From: DAIOXA01 sp050949165
GTDB lineage: Bacteria > Bacillota > Proteinivoracia > UBA4975
Reading direction: 5' to 3'
DNA: 64,000 nucleotides
Assembly: GCA_050949165.1 (NCBI GenBank)
Contig: JBMNFF010000001.1
Location: 868,001 to 932,000, forward strand
The position numbers and the translations under genes are program-made. Of this stretch, positions 32,944 through 41,754 are shown piece after piece. Position 1 is the stretch's first letter, and each line of letters starts with the position of its first letter. The notes below the pieces were generated by a model that did not search any database, was not told where the DNA came from, and worked only from the letters and a program-made list of their open reading frames with translations.

Positions 32944-33004
32944 TTGACAGAATTCGGCAGAACGGTTAGAATAAAAGCAAGCCATATACCCCCATATGGT
33001 ATAT
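32944..33004 (+). promoter_or_regulatory. Promoter and palindromic operator of the HesB-like selenoprotein gene
   Basis: TTGACA (32944-32949), 17 bases, TAGAAT (32967-32972). Eleven bases downstream a perfect inverted repeat ATATACC-N7-GGTATAT covers 32984-33004, at or just after the transcription start. The ATACC/GGTAT arms with a C-rich centre resemble sites of CsoR/CstR-type copper or sulfide sensors. That link is inference. Confidence 0.65.
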
Positions 33005-33026
33005 TTACAAGGAAGGATTGAGACAA

Positions 33027-33317
33027 TTGATCAAAGTGACACCCGCCGCTGTGGAAGCGTTGAAAAAGCAATTGAACACCATGGGCATGAAACTGGAAGG
33101 AACCTTGATCAGGCTCTATGTAACTGCCGGCTGAGGCGGCCCCCAGTATCAACTGGCTCTGGAAGAGTCAGCTCAAGAAAATGACGAGGTTATCAACACC
33201 GAAGAAGGCTTGACCTTTGTGGTCAGCGATCGGTTTAAACCCTACTTTCAAAATGTCAAACTGGATTACGCCAAGAGTATCTGGGGCGGTTACCAATTCC
33301 AATTCCTCAGAATGTAA
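33027..33317 (+). CDS. HesB-like (IscA family) selenoprotein, Sec encoded by in-frame TGA
   Basis: The frame from TTG 33027 (AAGGAAGG upstream) runs 96 codons to TAA 33315-33317, with one TGA at codon 36 (33132-33134). Across the TGA the protein is continuous: RLYVTAG-U-GGPQYQLALEE, then DEVINTEEGLTFVVS. In IscA/HesB proteins a Cys in the same G-C-G/S-G place binds Fe-S clusters, and HesB-like selenoproteins with U there are known in anaerobes. A hairpin right after the TGA fits a SECIS. The role is probably Fe-S or selenium/sulfur handling; family members are uncharacterised. Confidence 0.88.
33135..33171 (+). promoter_or_regulatory. Predicted SECIS element
   Basis: Stem CTGGCTC (33153-33159) and GAGTCAG (33165-33171) with one G-U pair enclose the loop TGGAA. 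The loop starts 25 bases after the TGA and contains GG, consistent with bacterial SECIS rules for SelB binding. Confidence 0.7.
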
Positions 33318-33327
33318 AAGAATTAGA

Positions 33328-33364
33328 AAAAGCATTCTCCCCCCAAGGGGAAAATGCTTTTTTA
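33328..33364 (+). terminator. Terminator after the selenoprotein gene
   Basis: AAAAGCATTCTCCCC and GGGGAAAATGCTTTT arms followed by a T run. Confidence 0.9.
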
Positions 33365-33413
33365 TATGGACCGAATAGCGAGGGGACTAAGAAGCCCCTG
33401 TCGCTCGCTTTAT

Positions 33414-35213
33414 CTATCTGATGATATCTGGAACGAGATGGGAATAATCCGGCACCGGCAATTCCAGTTCGGCCAGCTTACTGAAGTCTTGGACGCTGTG
33501 GGCCATGACCCGCCACTCGGAGAAAGTATAGAAGACATCCTCTATCTGAACGATGCGCCTCACATCTGGGCGGTAATAGATATCATCCTGGCCGGTGGCA
33601 TGGCTGATCCTCCCCAGTTCCTGAAAACCGGTTTCCAAATCCACTTGGTAGAAGAGGGCGCCGGTGAAGGCCAAATTGTACTCCCACTGCTCCTCGGAGG
33701 TGTCGACGGTGACGCTGACGGGAAGCGCCAACACTCCCCGGTGGTAGAATACCGCCTTGTGGTCGTATAGCGCTTCCGACCAGCTGCCCCGGCCTCCGAT
33801 AAGTTCCACATGCTTTTCCCGGGGATTGTTGACATCGCTGACGTCAAAGATGGCCAGCTTCAAGCCCTTGGTGACGGGAAATTCCCTTCCCTCCAGGGTC
33901 TGAACCTCGGTGTCATGACCGATGCCCAAAAGGTGGTTTTCATCCAAGGGGTGCAGGTAATTGCTGAAACCGGGAATCTTCAACTCGCCCAAGATCTCCG
34001 GCTTCCGGGGATTGGCCAGGTCGATGACGAAGAGGGGGTCCACCGTCTCAAAGGTGACCAGGTAACCCTTATCTCCCATGAACCGAGCCGAGTAGATTTG
34101 CTCACCCGGGGCAATGCCCTCAAGCCGGCCCACCACCTGCATGCTGTGGTCCATGACATACAAGCTGCTGGATCTGTTTTCCCAATCGGAATAATCGGTG
34201 GTGGCAATGCGGAAATACCCGTTGTGTTCATCCATGGAAAACTGGTTCAGGGGAGTGCCCGTCACCAAAGCCTTTCCGACATAGTCCAGGTTGAGCCCAT
34301 CCACTGCGAAGCGAAAGACGGTGGTATCTGTCCAATCGGTCATGGCCAGGTACAAGCTCTCGTGGGACATATACATGTTCTGGGCCCAGCCCAAATAAGT
34401 ATCCACTTCCAATTTGCCCCGCTTTAAATCCAGGGCGGCAAAGATCACGTAGTCATTGAGGGGGGCGTCGGGGAAATAGCAGATGTCCTCGTAGCCCACA
34501 ACCACTTCTTCCTCTCCCAGGGCGGAGTCCTTGTACCAAGGGAGCTGGGGTTCCCCGTCCTCAAGATGGCGGAACCAGCCCACAGTGCGGCTGTTCAGTA
34601 AGTAGAGATAATTCCCCTTCTTGCGGGAGCTGGCGTTATAGCCGTCGACGCTGACATCCCGGCTCAGGGAAATATTGCCCTTAGCCCCGATATCATAGAT
34701 AAAAACTCGGGTTCTCTGGTAGAGGATGGGCATCAGCCTATTGCCGCCATCATCGTAGGGGATTTCTCCTTGCCCCTGCTGCATGCCAATGACCACCAGA
34801 TAGTCCTCATCCACATAGAGATTGCTGGGATAAAACCCCTCCGGAAACTCCAACTCCTGGACGATGTCCAGGGCAGAAGCTGGCCAGGCCCGGGTAATCA
34901 GGACCTTGCTCCCGGCGATGTGGTAGAGATAGGTCCCGTCGGTCTTGATTATGTCTGCCTCGTCGATGCCCTCCACCTGGACATTGGTGCTGGAATGATT
35001 GCGAGAGCCGTCGGCCTGGTTAGAATCCGCCACGACACCTTCCAGTTCGGCGGCATACTTTGCCAGGTTATAGTTCTGGGTCTCGCCAACTAGTTTTTTC
35101 AGGTTCGCCGCAGACCCCACCACCGGCAACCGGGCAGTTTCTTTGTCCATTTCCATACTGCAACCGCAAAGAATAACAGCAAGCCCCGCTAGCAGACAAA
35201 GTAATTTTCTCAT
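33414..35213 (-). CDS. Secreted beta-propeller lipoprotein
   Basis: A 599-residue protein of the beta-propeller family PF09826. The lipobox is VILCGC (Cys18). The family opening VQVEGIDEADIIKTDGTYLY is exact, and later blades show LSMDEHNGYFRIATT-like and ENHLLGIGHDTE segments. It is probably anchored outside the membrane. No enzymatic activity is proven for the family. ATG at 35213 follows GGAGG. It is monocistronic, between the selenoprotein gene and the TIR gene, all pointing toward it on the same strand side. Confidence 0.9.
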   Translation of the reverse strand: MRKLLCLLAGLAVILCGCSMEMDKETARLPVVGSAANLKKLVGETQNYNLAKYAAELEGVVADSNQADGSRNHSSTNVQVEGIDEADIIKTDGTYLYHIAGSKVLITRAWPASALDIVQELEFPEGFYPSNLYVDEDYLVVIGMQQGQGEIPYDDGGNRLMPILYQRTRVFIYDIGAKGNISLSRDVSVDGYNASSRKKGNYLYLLNSRTVGWFRHLEDGEPQLPWYKDSALGEEEVVVGYEDICYFPDAPLNDYVIFAALDLKRGKLEVDTYLGWAQNMYMSHESLYLAMTDWTDTTVFRFAVDGLNLDYVGKALVTGTPLNQFSMDEHNGYFRIATTDYSDWENRSSSLYVMDHSMQVVGRLEGIAPGEQIYSARFMGDKGYLVTFETVDPLFVIDLANPRKPEILGELKIPGFSNYLHPLDENHLLGIGHDTEVQTLEGREFPVTKGLKLAIFDVSDVNNPREKHVELIGGRGSWSEALYDHKAVFYHRGVLALPVSVTVDTSEEQWEYNLAFTGALFYQVDLETGFQELGRISHATGQDDIYYRPDVRRIVQIEDVFYTFSEWRVMAHSVQDFSKLAELELPVPDYSHLVPDIIR

Positions 35214-35290
35214 CTCATACCTCCGGCATTATTCTGTATATAAGATAAATACAGACGATAATTAGTTCACCCGGAATTTATAGCTGGGAA

Positions 35291-36268
35291 TCATGGCAAC
35301 ACTTTTTCAACGGTTAAGCCGGCCTTGGCCACAATTTTTTGCAGTTCCCAGACCAGGCCCCGGTTAATGCTCTTAATATTTTCCCGAAGGTGCTCCCACT
35401 CCACCAGGGCCGGGAGCAGTTTTGGGTTGGCATCGGTGGCCATCCCGGGACTGAAGCCCTCATCCAGCTTGCCCATCCTGTAGATAGAGTGTTCCAGTTC
35501 CGCCAACTCCTCCAGCTCATCCCCTGGCAACATCAGGGGCTGTTCTCCAGGCGCATCCACTAATTTATAGCCCAGTGCCGCCAGCATGGCGGGATAGAAA
35601 CGCACCTTAGTCCGCTTTGCCTCCTTGGCCAGTTCATTTAGTTCCGCATAGGGCCTCAGCAAGGGGCTGGTCTTTTTCAGCTCGTCCCGGGGCCCCAGGG
35701 TCCAGCCTTCCCGCAGCTTGGCCTGGCAAAAGATTGTATGGGCAGCCTCGGCCAGCCTTTCGATATAATCCGGGTCCCCCGGCTCCTCCAGACAGCTGAG
35801 GAACCTCCGCACACTGGGAATGTCCTCCACGGCCCTGGTGGGCAGCACCACCCCCAGTTCAGATTTACCCAGATGGCGGTTGATAATGTCCCGAAGCTTG
35901 AAGATATGGTGTTCCAAGGGTGGGGGGATTACCGCATCCTGCCATTGCTTGGTAGACAAAAACAGCTCCAGCTCAGGAGAGGGGGGGATGATCTCCAGGC
36001 GGAAGGGGAATATGGGGATGCCATAGCTAAAGGCCCGCTCAATTTCTGCGGCGACGAATTTGGACTGGTTGGAATGCCTGGAAAAGATTATCACCAGAGC
36101 TTTGCTGCCCTTAATGGCATCGATGATGCATTGGCCATAGTTCATGCTCTGGGGGATGTTCCGGGGCGCAATCCAGCAGGTTATGTCCTGCTCTTCCAAA
36201 GCCCGGCAAACCGCTTCTGCCACCTGGGCATCCTTTGAGGAGTAAGAGATAAATACATCGTGTTCCAA
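35291..36268 (-). CDS. TIR domain protein with two C-terminal RyR domains
   Basis: Residues 1-130 are a TIR domain: HDVFISYSSKDAQVA, CWIAPRNIP and SKFVAAEIERAFSYGIPI, where the Glu of AAE is in the position of the NADase catalytic residue. The rest holds two RyR repeats: LAEAAHTIFCQAKLREGW with LGP and LAALGYKL, then LAELEHSIYRMGKLDEGF. RyR domains occur in ryanodine receptors and in bacterial nucleotide-signal conflict systems. TTG at 36268 has GGAGG eight bases before it; ATG at 36283 (five residues longer) is adjacent to its AAAGGG. It follows the SLOG-TM gene at ~45 bases, as a two-gene unit. Confidence 0.88.
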   Translation of the reverse strand: MEHDVFISYSSKDAQVAEAVCRALEEQDITCWIAPRNIPQSMNYGQCIIDAIKGSKALVIIFSRHSNQSKFVAAEIERAFSYGIPIFPFRLEIIPPSPELELFLSTKQWQDAVIPPPLEHHIFKLRDIINRHLGKSELGVVLPTRAVEDIPSVRRFLSCLEEPGDPDYIERLAEAAHTIFCQAKLREGWTLGPRDELKKTSPLLRPYAELNELAKEAKRTKVRFYPAMLAALGYKLVDAPGEQPLMLPGDELEELAELEHSIYRMGKLDEGFSPGMATDANPKLLPALVEWEHLRENIKSINRGLVWELQKIVAKAGLTVEKVLP

Positions 36269-36315
36269 TCTGGCTTCCTCCATCCCTTTATCATTATCTG
36301 CCCTGGGGCAGGAAC

Positions 36316-38145
36316 TTATTTGGGCAGTTCCGGCGCACGATCATCGAGAATTCCGATCCACTCTTCGTTTTCAGCCAGGGCTTCGACACCGATATCATAG
36401 AGCAGCTTGCCCAGCTTGCGGCTGAGAAGTCCGGGTTGATCCGCATAATTAATGCGGAATCTATTATATTCCTTGAGGCCGGTGCTATAGACCATGCGCA
36501 TCCACCGGTAATTCCGGGCCAGCTTGGCATAGGCCATGAGCTCGGTAAACACCTTATAAGAAGCAATGATCACCGGCAAAAACCCCACGGCGAAGATAAC
36601 CCATTGGTGAATCAGCGAATAAACCGTGCTGGAACAAAGGGGAAATACCGGCACAACCCCCATGGTCCCATGGAAGAGGGCCTCCAGGGTGTCCGCCCCG
36701 GCCAGGAGCAGGGCCGCCGAGAGTCCCAGCCCAAACAGACCTGCCTCCACGCCCTTCTGGGCCACCTGGGCCCGGTGCTTAAGGGGCTGCTTTCGCTCAT
36801 AATAGCACTTCTGCTTTTCCAGCCACAGGCGCCGGGCAGCCTCCCAAGGGTCTGCAGACTGCCCTTCGCCAGCCACGGCCCTACTCAAGAGCAGGATATT
36901 GGCGATGGCGACCTTTATCCAGCTGGCAGAGCTCATCTGCCGGGCCAGGTACACATCAGTAACCTCGGCCTCGATTCCTGCCAAGCCCCAGAAATATTGG
37001 ACCCTCAGTGCCTCGGCGATACCCCGGTAATCCACATACTTCTCGTGATTCCGGGCGGGCTTGACCCCCAAAAGGTAAAAACCAATTGCCGCCCCATAGA
37101 GCCCGGTATAACCCAGGATAAAGGCGAAGGCGGGAAGGGGGCCAGAGTAAAGGCTGTAGGCCAAGAGTCCCAGGAGGGCCATCACCACCAAGAGCAGGAT
37201 ATCCCGGCGGCGCCTTTTCTGAAAGCAGGTGGAAAGGCAATCGGCCGCAGCATAATGCTCTACCAGGCTGCAACCATCGGGCAATGCCAATCCCTCTCCC
37301 GGAGAGGGGGTAAAGAACTCCTGCTGGGAACCGATAATGGCGGCTTGCAGATTGCTACTCAGCCTGGTGCAATCCCAATTATAGGCGTTTAGCTTGGTCA
37401 GGATATCGGCATAAGTCCTTTCCCTGCTCTGTCCAGGGTCGAAGCAGGCGGTGACAGTGCTGTCCCCTTCTCCCAAAATGGGAAAGGATGGATAAGCTGG
37501 CCCCACCATGGCCTCTCCCCCAGCCAGATAGTCTGAGGACAGCCGCTTGGTCTTAATCCAGTAAACGGGCCCGGACTCCCGGCCGCTGAGAAAGTTGGCA
37601 TCCCTGTATTGGTCTTCAGCGCCGAAAAACCGGATTCGCAGCACATGGTAGGTGCCCCCCGGCTTTACTGGCATTCGGTGTCCCGTTGACTCCTCGGCGC
37701 CATTCCAGGCTGCAATTAGAATTTGGGTGTTCTGGGCCAGGTAGGCGCCCAGGTTGGCGTACATCAGCTCATCCCCGCCCTGGGCTAGGGTGTCGGGGAG
37801 AGGGACCTGGAAACTGCCCCTTCCCTGATTTTTTAGCTCCAAGTACTCCTTTGTTGAGTTAGGGCCGGAAAAAGAGCAGATATATCTTTCTTCCTCCATG
37901 GGCAGGATGGTGACATAGTCAACCATCATGCCCTTGGCCTTTAGTTCTAATACCGCCCTGGCCGCTGCCCGGTCCGCCCCCTCTGCCAGGGGAGTGAGGA
38001 GGACCAGGGGTGAGGCGGGATACTGCCGGGAAATGTCCTGGAGGACAGCGGCAAAATCCCCTGCCAGACCCGGCGCATCTGCTACATCCCTATGTCCCGT
38101 AACCCCAACAACGATGGGGATAAGCCCTGAAGATTTTTCCTTCAT
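36316..38145 (-). CDS. SLOG domain fused to a four-helix membrane region
   Basis: A 609-residue protein. Residues 8-175 are a SLOG/LSDAT Rossmann-like domain: IVVGVTGHRD, LVLLTPLAEGADRAAA, YANLGAYLAQNTQILIAAW and KPGGTYHVLRIRF. This fold binds nucleotide signals such as cyclic ADP-ribose in ThsA and ADP-ribose in TRPM2. Hydrophobic helices are at about 315-333, 338-361, 466-484 and 515-535, with the conserved YVDYRGIAEALRVQYFWGL between the pairs. It is first in a unit with the TIR-RyR gene. An effector that perforates the membrane on signal binding is my inference. Confidence 0.87.
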   Translation of the reverse strand: MKEKSSGLIPIVVGVTGHRDVADAPGLAGDFAAVLQDISRQYPASPLVLLTPLAEGADRAAARAVLELKAKGMMVDYVTILPMEEERYICSFSGPNSTKEYLELKNQGRGSFQVPLPDTLAQGGDELMYANLGAYLAQNTQILIAAWNGAEESTGHRMPVKPGGTYHVLRIRFFGAEDQYRDANFLSGRESGPVYWIKTKRLSSDYLAGGEAMVGPAYPSFPILGEGDSTVTACFDPGQSRERTYADILTKLNAYNWDCTRLSSNLQAAIIGSQQEFFTPSPGEGLALPDGCSLVEHYAAADCLSTCFQKRRRRDILLLVVMALLGLLAYSLYSGPLPAFAFILGYTGLYGAAIGFYLLGVKPARNHEKYVDYRGIAEALRVQYFWGLAGIEAEVTDVYLARQMSSASWIKVAIANILLLSRAVAGEGQSADPWEAARRLWLEKQKCYYERKQPLKHRAQVAQKGVEAGLFGLGLSAALLLAGADTLEALFHGTMGVVPVFPLCSSTVYSLIHQWVIFAVGFLPVIIASYKVFTELMAYAKLARNYRWMRMVYSTGLKEYNRFRINYADQPGLLSRKLGKLLYDIGVEALAENEEWIGILDDRAPELPK

Positions 38146-38242
38146 TCCAGCACCACCTCAGTTAGTTCAAGCGAAAAATACTTCTACAGCCGCCAAGGCT
38201 TTTCCTTTATTGCCCAAAAAAATAGCCGCACCCTCGGTTTGG

Positions 38243-38587
38243 CTATTGACTGATTCTCGACTGGAGATCTTTTATTATTTCCCCAGCTTCATCCTTATCC
38301 TTGCCGAGGATAAAACCGGAGCTGAGGCCGTCGCCCCATATGATCTTTATTACAACATTGCCCTGCCCCCATCTGCCACTATGCCACTCTCCCCTCCGCA
38401 CATCCTTGATTTCTGAAAAGGGGATGAATAGGGGCCTGGTTGTAAGGTGCCGTAGGAAGTACAGCCCATGGTCATCAAGCCAATACTTGCCCAGCCCCCT
38501 GAGAACCATCCCCTTCCCCATATACCTCTTGTACCATTTGCCATCTACTTCAGTGCCAAAATAAAAGCCTGTGCGCTTTTCGGCCAC
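38243..38587 (-). CDS. Small PH/GRAM-like domain protein, unrecognised
   Basis: A 114-residue soluble beta-rich protein. The pattern GKGMVLRGLGKYWLDDHGLY, TRPLFIPFSEIKDVRRG and a closing helix fits a bacterial PH/GRAM-type fold, but no family is assigned. GTG at 38587 follows GAGAGGGGG. It lies 97 bases before the SLOG-TM gene on the same strand; whether it belongs to that unit is open. Confidence 0.7.
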   Translation of the reverse strand: MAEKRTGFYFGTEVDGKWYKRYMGKGMVLRGLGKYWLDDHGLYFLRHLTTRPLFIPFSEIKDVRRGEWHSGRWGQGNVVIKIIWGDGLSSGFILGKDKDEAGEIIKDLQSRISQ

Positions 38588-38665
38588 GGTAATCCCCCTC
38601 TCGTGTTTTTAAAGTTTTCACGGAAAGCCTTAGCTGACGCCCAGGGGTCGTTGCCACCTGGGCCC

Positions 38666-40099
38666 CTAAAAGGGACCCAGGTTAATGGCCACCGCCGCCA
38701 GGAGTAGCAGCGCGGTAAGGGCCAGCACTGCCAGCTGCAGGCCGATTACCCACCGGAACCATTTGGGATAGCTGACCACCGTCAGGCCCAAGGCGATGAG
38801 CAGGACCGGGTTGGTGGGGTACAGGACATTGCTGAATCCGTCCCCGAAGGCAAAGGCCAGCACCGCCACCTGGCGGGTGACTCCCACCAGGTCCGCCAGA
38901 GGAGTAATCAAGGGCATGACCAGGAAGGCCTTGGCCGTGGCCGAACCGATGAAGAAGTTGAGGACCAGGACCACAACATAGATCAGCAAGGACGCCCCTG
39001 CAGCCGAGGTCTGGGAGATTACCTCCGAAGCTTGATGGAGGACTGTGTCCATTATTCCACCGCTGGTAATTATGTATTTCACGCTCATGGCCATCAAAAT
39101 CAAAACCGTCCCGGGCAAAATCCCCATGGCTCCCCGGGCAAAGGTCTGAAATACCTTCCAGCCCCGTTTTGCCAGGAGCCCTGCACCCAGGCCACCAATC
39201 AGAAAGAGGAGGGCGACCAGAGGCATGGTGTAGTCGGAGAGTCCCGGAATCTGCGAGGCGGTGATGATAAGGCCGAGGATAGCCAACAATGTACAGGCAA
39301 ACCAGATCAGCGACGCCTTTTCAGCTTTGGCCATCTGCAGATCCCGGCTCCCTTCTGTCGCCCGGGCATGGGCATCCTCTTGCCATACTGGCGAAACCTG
39401 CGGATTCTTTTCCACCCGCTTGGCATGCCGGACCAAAAAGACCATGAGAACCAGGTACACCAGAACAAAGACCCCTGCCCGGAAACCTGCTCCGGAAAAG
39501 GGCGGCAAATTGGCAATCCGCTGGGCCACCCCAATTGAAAATGGATTGGAAATCCCTGCAGCAAAACCAAAACCCGTGGCCAACAGGCTCATTCCCAGGC
39601 CCGTAAGGGAATCCCAGCCCAGGGACCAGGCCAGGGCCACCGCCAGGGGGACCAATGGCACTATTTCCTCCAGGATTCCCAAAAGAGAACCGAAGAGCAT
39701 GAAAAACAAGGTAATAATGCCCAGCAACAAGTATTTTCTATGGCCAAGGGCAGCAACGACATTGCCAATGGCCGCCGCCAGCACTCCGGTCTCGTCTAAT
39801 ATGGCAAAGGCCCCGCCTATTATCAGGATAAACAGGATTATAGAGATAATCATCAGGCTGTCCGGTCCCCAGAGGACTTCCACCGGCGCCGTAAACCACC
39901 GCCACACAGGGAGTCCTTTGGCTTCAGTATACCGGAACGTCCCGGGAACTATTATTTCCCTGCCATCGGCAATCTCCCTCTGAAATTCTCCCCCGGGGAC
40001 AAGATGAGTCAGCACGCCGGCGATAATGATCAAGCAGGCCAGGATTAGTACCGCCGAGATAAATGTCCGCTTGCCAACCTTAACACCGTGATTACTCAA
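38666..40099 (-). CDS. yfcC: YfcC family carrier (C4-dicarboxylate/amino-acid type)
   Basis: A 477-residue membrane protein with about twelve helices of the DcuC/YfcC superfamily. It has the N-terminal VLTHLVPGGEFQRE segment with the LVPGG hallmark, then GAFAILDETGVLAAAIG, GFGFAAGISNPFSIGVAQ, and FGDGFSNVLYPTNPVLL near the end. The family is annotated as dicarboxylate carriers, and some members take arginine or other amino acids. Substrate is not evident. TTG at 40099 follows AAAGGGGGTGG. Confidence 0.85.
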   Translation of the reverse strand: MSNHGVKVGKRTFISAVLILACLIIIAGVLTHLVPGGEFQREIADGREIIVPGTFRYTEAKGLPVWRWFTAPVEVLWGPDSLMIISIILFILIIGGAFAILDETGVLAAAIGNVVAALGHRKYLLLGIITLFFMLFGSLLGILEEIVPLVPLAVALAWSLGWDSLTGLGMSLLATGFGFAAGISNPFSIGVAQRIANLPPFSGAGFRAGVFVLVYLVLMVFLVRHAKRVEKNPQVSPVWQEDAHARATEGSRDLQMAKAEKASLIWFACTLLAILGLIITASQIPGLSDYTMPLVALLFLIGGLGAGLLAKRGWKVFQTFARGAMGILPGTVLILMAMSVKYIITSGGIMDTVLHQASEVISQTSAAGASLLIYVVVLVLNFFIGSATAKAFLVMPLITPLADLVGVTRQVAVLAFAFGDGFSNVLYPTNPVLLIALGLTVVSYPKWFRWVIGLQLAVLALTALLLLAAVAINLGPF

Positions 40100-40379
40100 A
40101 TTAATCCACCCCCTTTTGCTGAAAGTTCGCTGCCCGCGTATTGTTTTCCTCCCTTCCTCCTCTGCCTTGCCCTAAAGCGGAATGAAAAATCTTTTTTTGT
40201 TTTTTTTCCCATGGTTGAGTATGTAATCAACCAGGAATTTTACCCTTGCTGGATGTAAATCTATAACCTCCAAGCTCCATTGGCTGTAAGCAAAGAAATG
40301 CGGAACTATGCCATTTGTGCCGGCTCATTTTTTCTTGTAAACTAAGCGAGTAATTACGAGAAGAAAGGCTGGTGAAAAC

Positions 40380-41009
40380 ATGCGTAAGATTAACAGGCGC
40401 ATTCCCGAGACATTGGCACTGATTCTGTGCATCTGCCTGCTTTTTATTGCATGGATGCCAGTCAATGCTCAAGCTTACCTGGTCCAACCGGGAGACAGTC
40501 TCTGGAAGCTCTCGAGATATTTTGGCGTTGCCATCCACGATATCCAAGCTGCAAATAGCATTGACAGCGACTTAATTCTGGCTGGCGAAACTCTGGAAAT
40601 TCCAGAAGAAAAACCTGAAGAAGAAATTGAAGAAGAAAATGAGAAAATGACTGTTTCCAAAAAAGATATGGAACTACTGGCCAGGGCAGTCTACAGCGAA
40701 GCCCGGGGCGAGCCCTTTCAAGGACAAGTAGCCATCGCCGCTGTCATCCTGAACCGGGTCGAACACCCCGACTTCCCCGACACCATCAGCGGCGTCATCT
40801 ACCAACCCTGGGCTTTTACAGCGGTCCACGACGGGCAGTTCTGGCTGACCCCCAACGACACAGCCTATGCGGCGGTGGAGGCAGCCTTGGCGGGAGAAGA
40901 CCCCAGCAAAGGTGCAATCTTCTATTACAATCCCGTCACCGCCACCAACCGTTGGATCCGTTCCAGACCCATCATCACCACCATCGGCAAACACGTCTTT
41001 GCCCTCTAA
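40380..41009 (+). CDS. sleB: LysM + SleB-type cell wall hydrolase
   Basis: A spore-cortex-lytic or cell-wall hydrolase of 209 residues. It has a signal peptide (to about residue 31), one LysM domain (YLVQPGDSLWKLSRYFGV), an acidic linker rich in Glu (EEKPEEEIEEENEK) and a SleB/CwlJ catalytic domain: LLARAVYSEARGEPFQGQVA (catalytic Glu) and VAAVILNRVEHPDFP. In other spore formers it degrades cortex at germination. ATG at 40380 is preceded by AAAGGCTGGTG. Confidence 0.9.
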   Translation: MRKINRRIPETLALILCICLLFIAWMPVNAQAYLVQPGDSLWKLSRYFGVAIHDIQAANSIDSDLILAGETLEIPEEKPEEEIEEENEKMTVSKKDMELLARAVYSEARGEPFQGQVAIAAVILNRVEHPDFPDTISGVIYQPWAFTAVHDGQFWLTPNDTAYAAVEAALAGEDPSKGAIFYYNPVTATNRWIRSRPIITTIGKHVFAL

Positions 41010-41013
41010 ATCC

Positions 41014-41043
41014 AAAAAGGCTGCTCCCTGGCAGCCTTTTTCT
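41014..41043 (+). terminator. Bidirectional terminator between sleB and the DUF1648 gene
   Basis: AAAAAGGCTGC and GCAGCCTTTTT arms around CTCCCTG, serving both convergent genes. Confidence 0.92.
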
Positions 41044-41048
41044 TATCA

Positions 41049-41507
41049 TTACTTTACTTGCAGCAATCTCATCACGGAAAAAAACAGTGTACCAAAGGTT
41101 AAACCCAGAAATACCGGCAGAAACCAAATAGACAACCCTTTGCCGGTAGCAGAACTAAGGGTCAGAAAGGTAAAGACAGCGCACATAATCAATTTCAGGG
41201 TTCCCAGCATGTTCTTGAGAACCCGATACACCCTCTCCCGATTTTCCGGGGTAACGGTTACGCCGGTGTTCCAGATCTGGGGATAGCGCTCCACAACCGT
41301 CAGGACAATAAATAGTATCCACCCGACTATTAGCGGGATTAATAGCTCTCCCTTACTGGCCCACCTGTCCACCACGCCGTAAATATCATAATGGCCTGGT
41401 ATTTGCTGGGGAATCTGAGACCAGTTGACTGCCAAATAGAGGACAACTCCCGACAACAGAATGAGACAGGCAGTGTTCACTGCAATATCATACCAACTTC
41501 TCCGCAT
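41049..41507 (-). CDS. DUF1648 membrane protein
   Basis: A 152-residue protein with four hydrophobic segments. The DUF1648 motif is in NWSQIPQQIPGHYDIYGVVD (P-x-x-I-P-x-H-x-x-x-x-G), also seen at the start of SdpI immunity proteins. Its function is unknown. ATG at 41507 follows AAAGGGGGG. It is monocistronic. Confidence 0.87.
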   Translation of the reverse strand: MRRSWYDIAVNTACLILLSGVVLYLAVNWSQIPQQIPGHYDIYGVVDRWASKGELLIPLIVGWILFIVLTVVERYPQIWNTGVTVTPENRERVYRVLKNMLGTLKLIMCAVFTFLTLSSATGKGLSIWFLPVFLGLTFGTLFFSVMRLLQVK

Positions 41508-41754
41508 ACAATTCCCCCCTTTAGTCCAACCTTACCATTATTATACCAGTGATACCATCTATTTCCAAAGGCTTTGCCAGGCAAGTAAAAGCACAATTAT
41601 ATAATCCTCAGAGCGGGCCTGGGAATCATTCATTCCTCCATTCGGCACCGGGTAGAGCACCGATTAAACCCGCTGGGAGCCACATAGATAGGTCTCAAAT
41701 CCCACAGACAGAAAAGAGGCCCTCCGGCCCCTAATCCAATATGGTTAGCACAGA

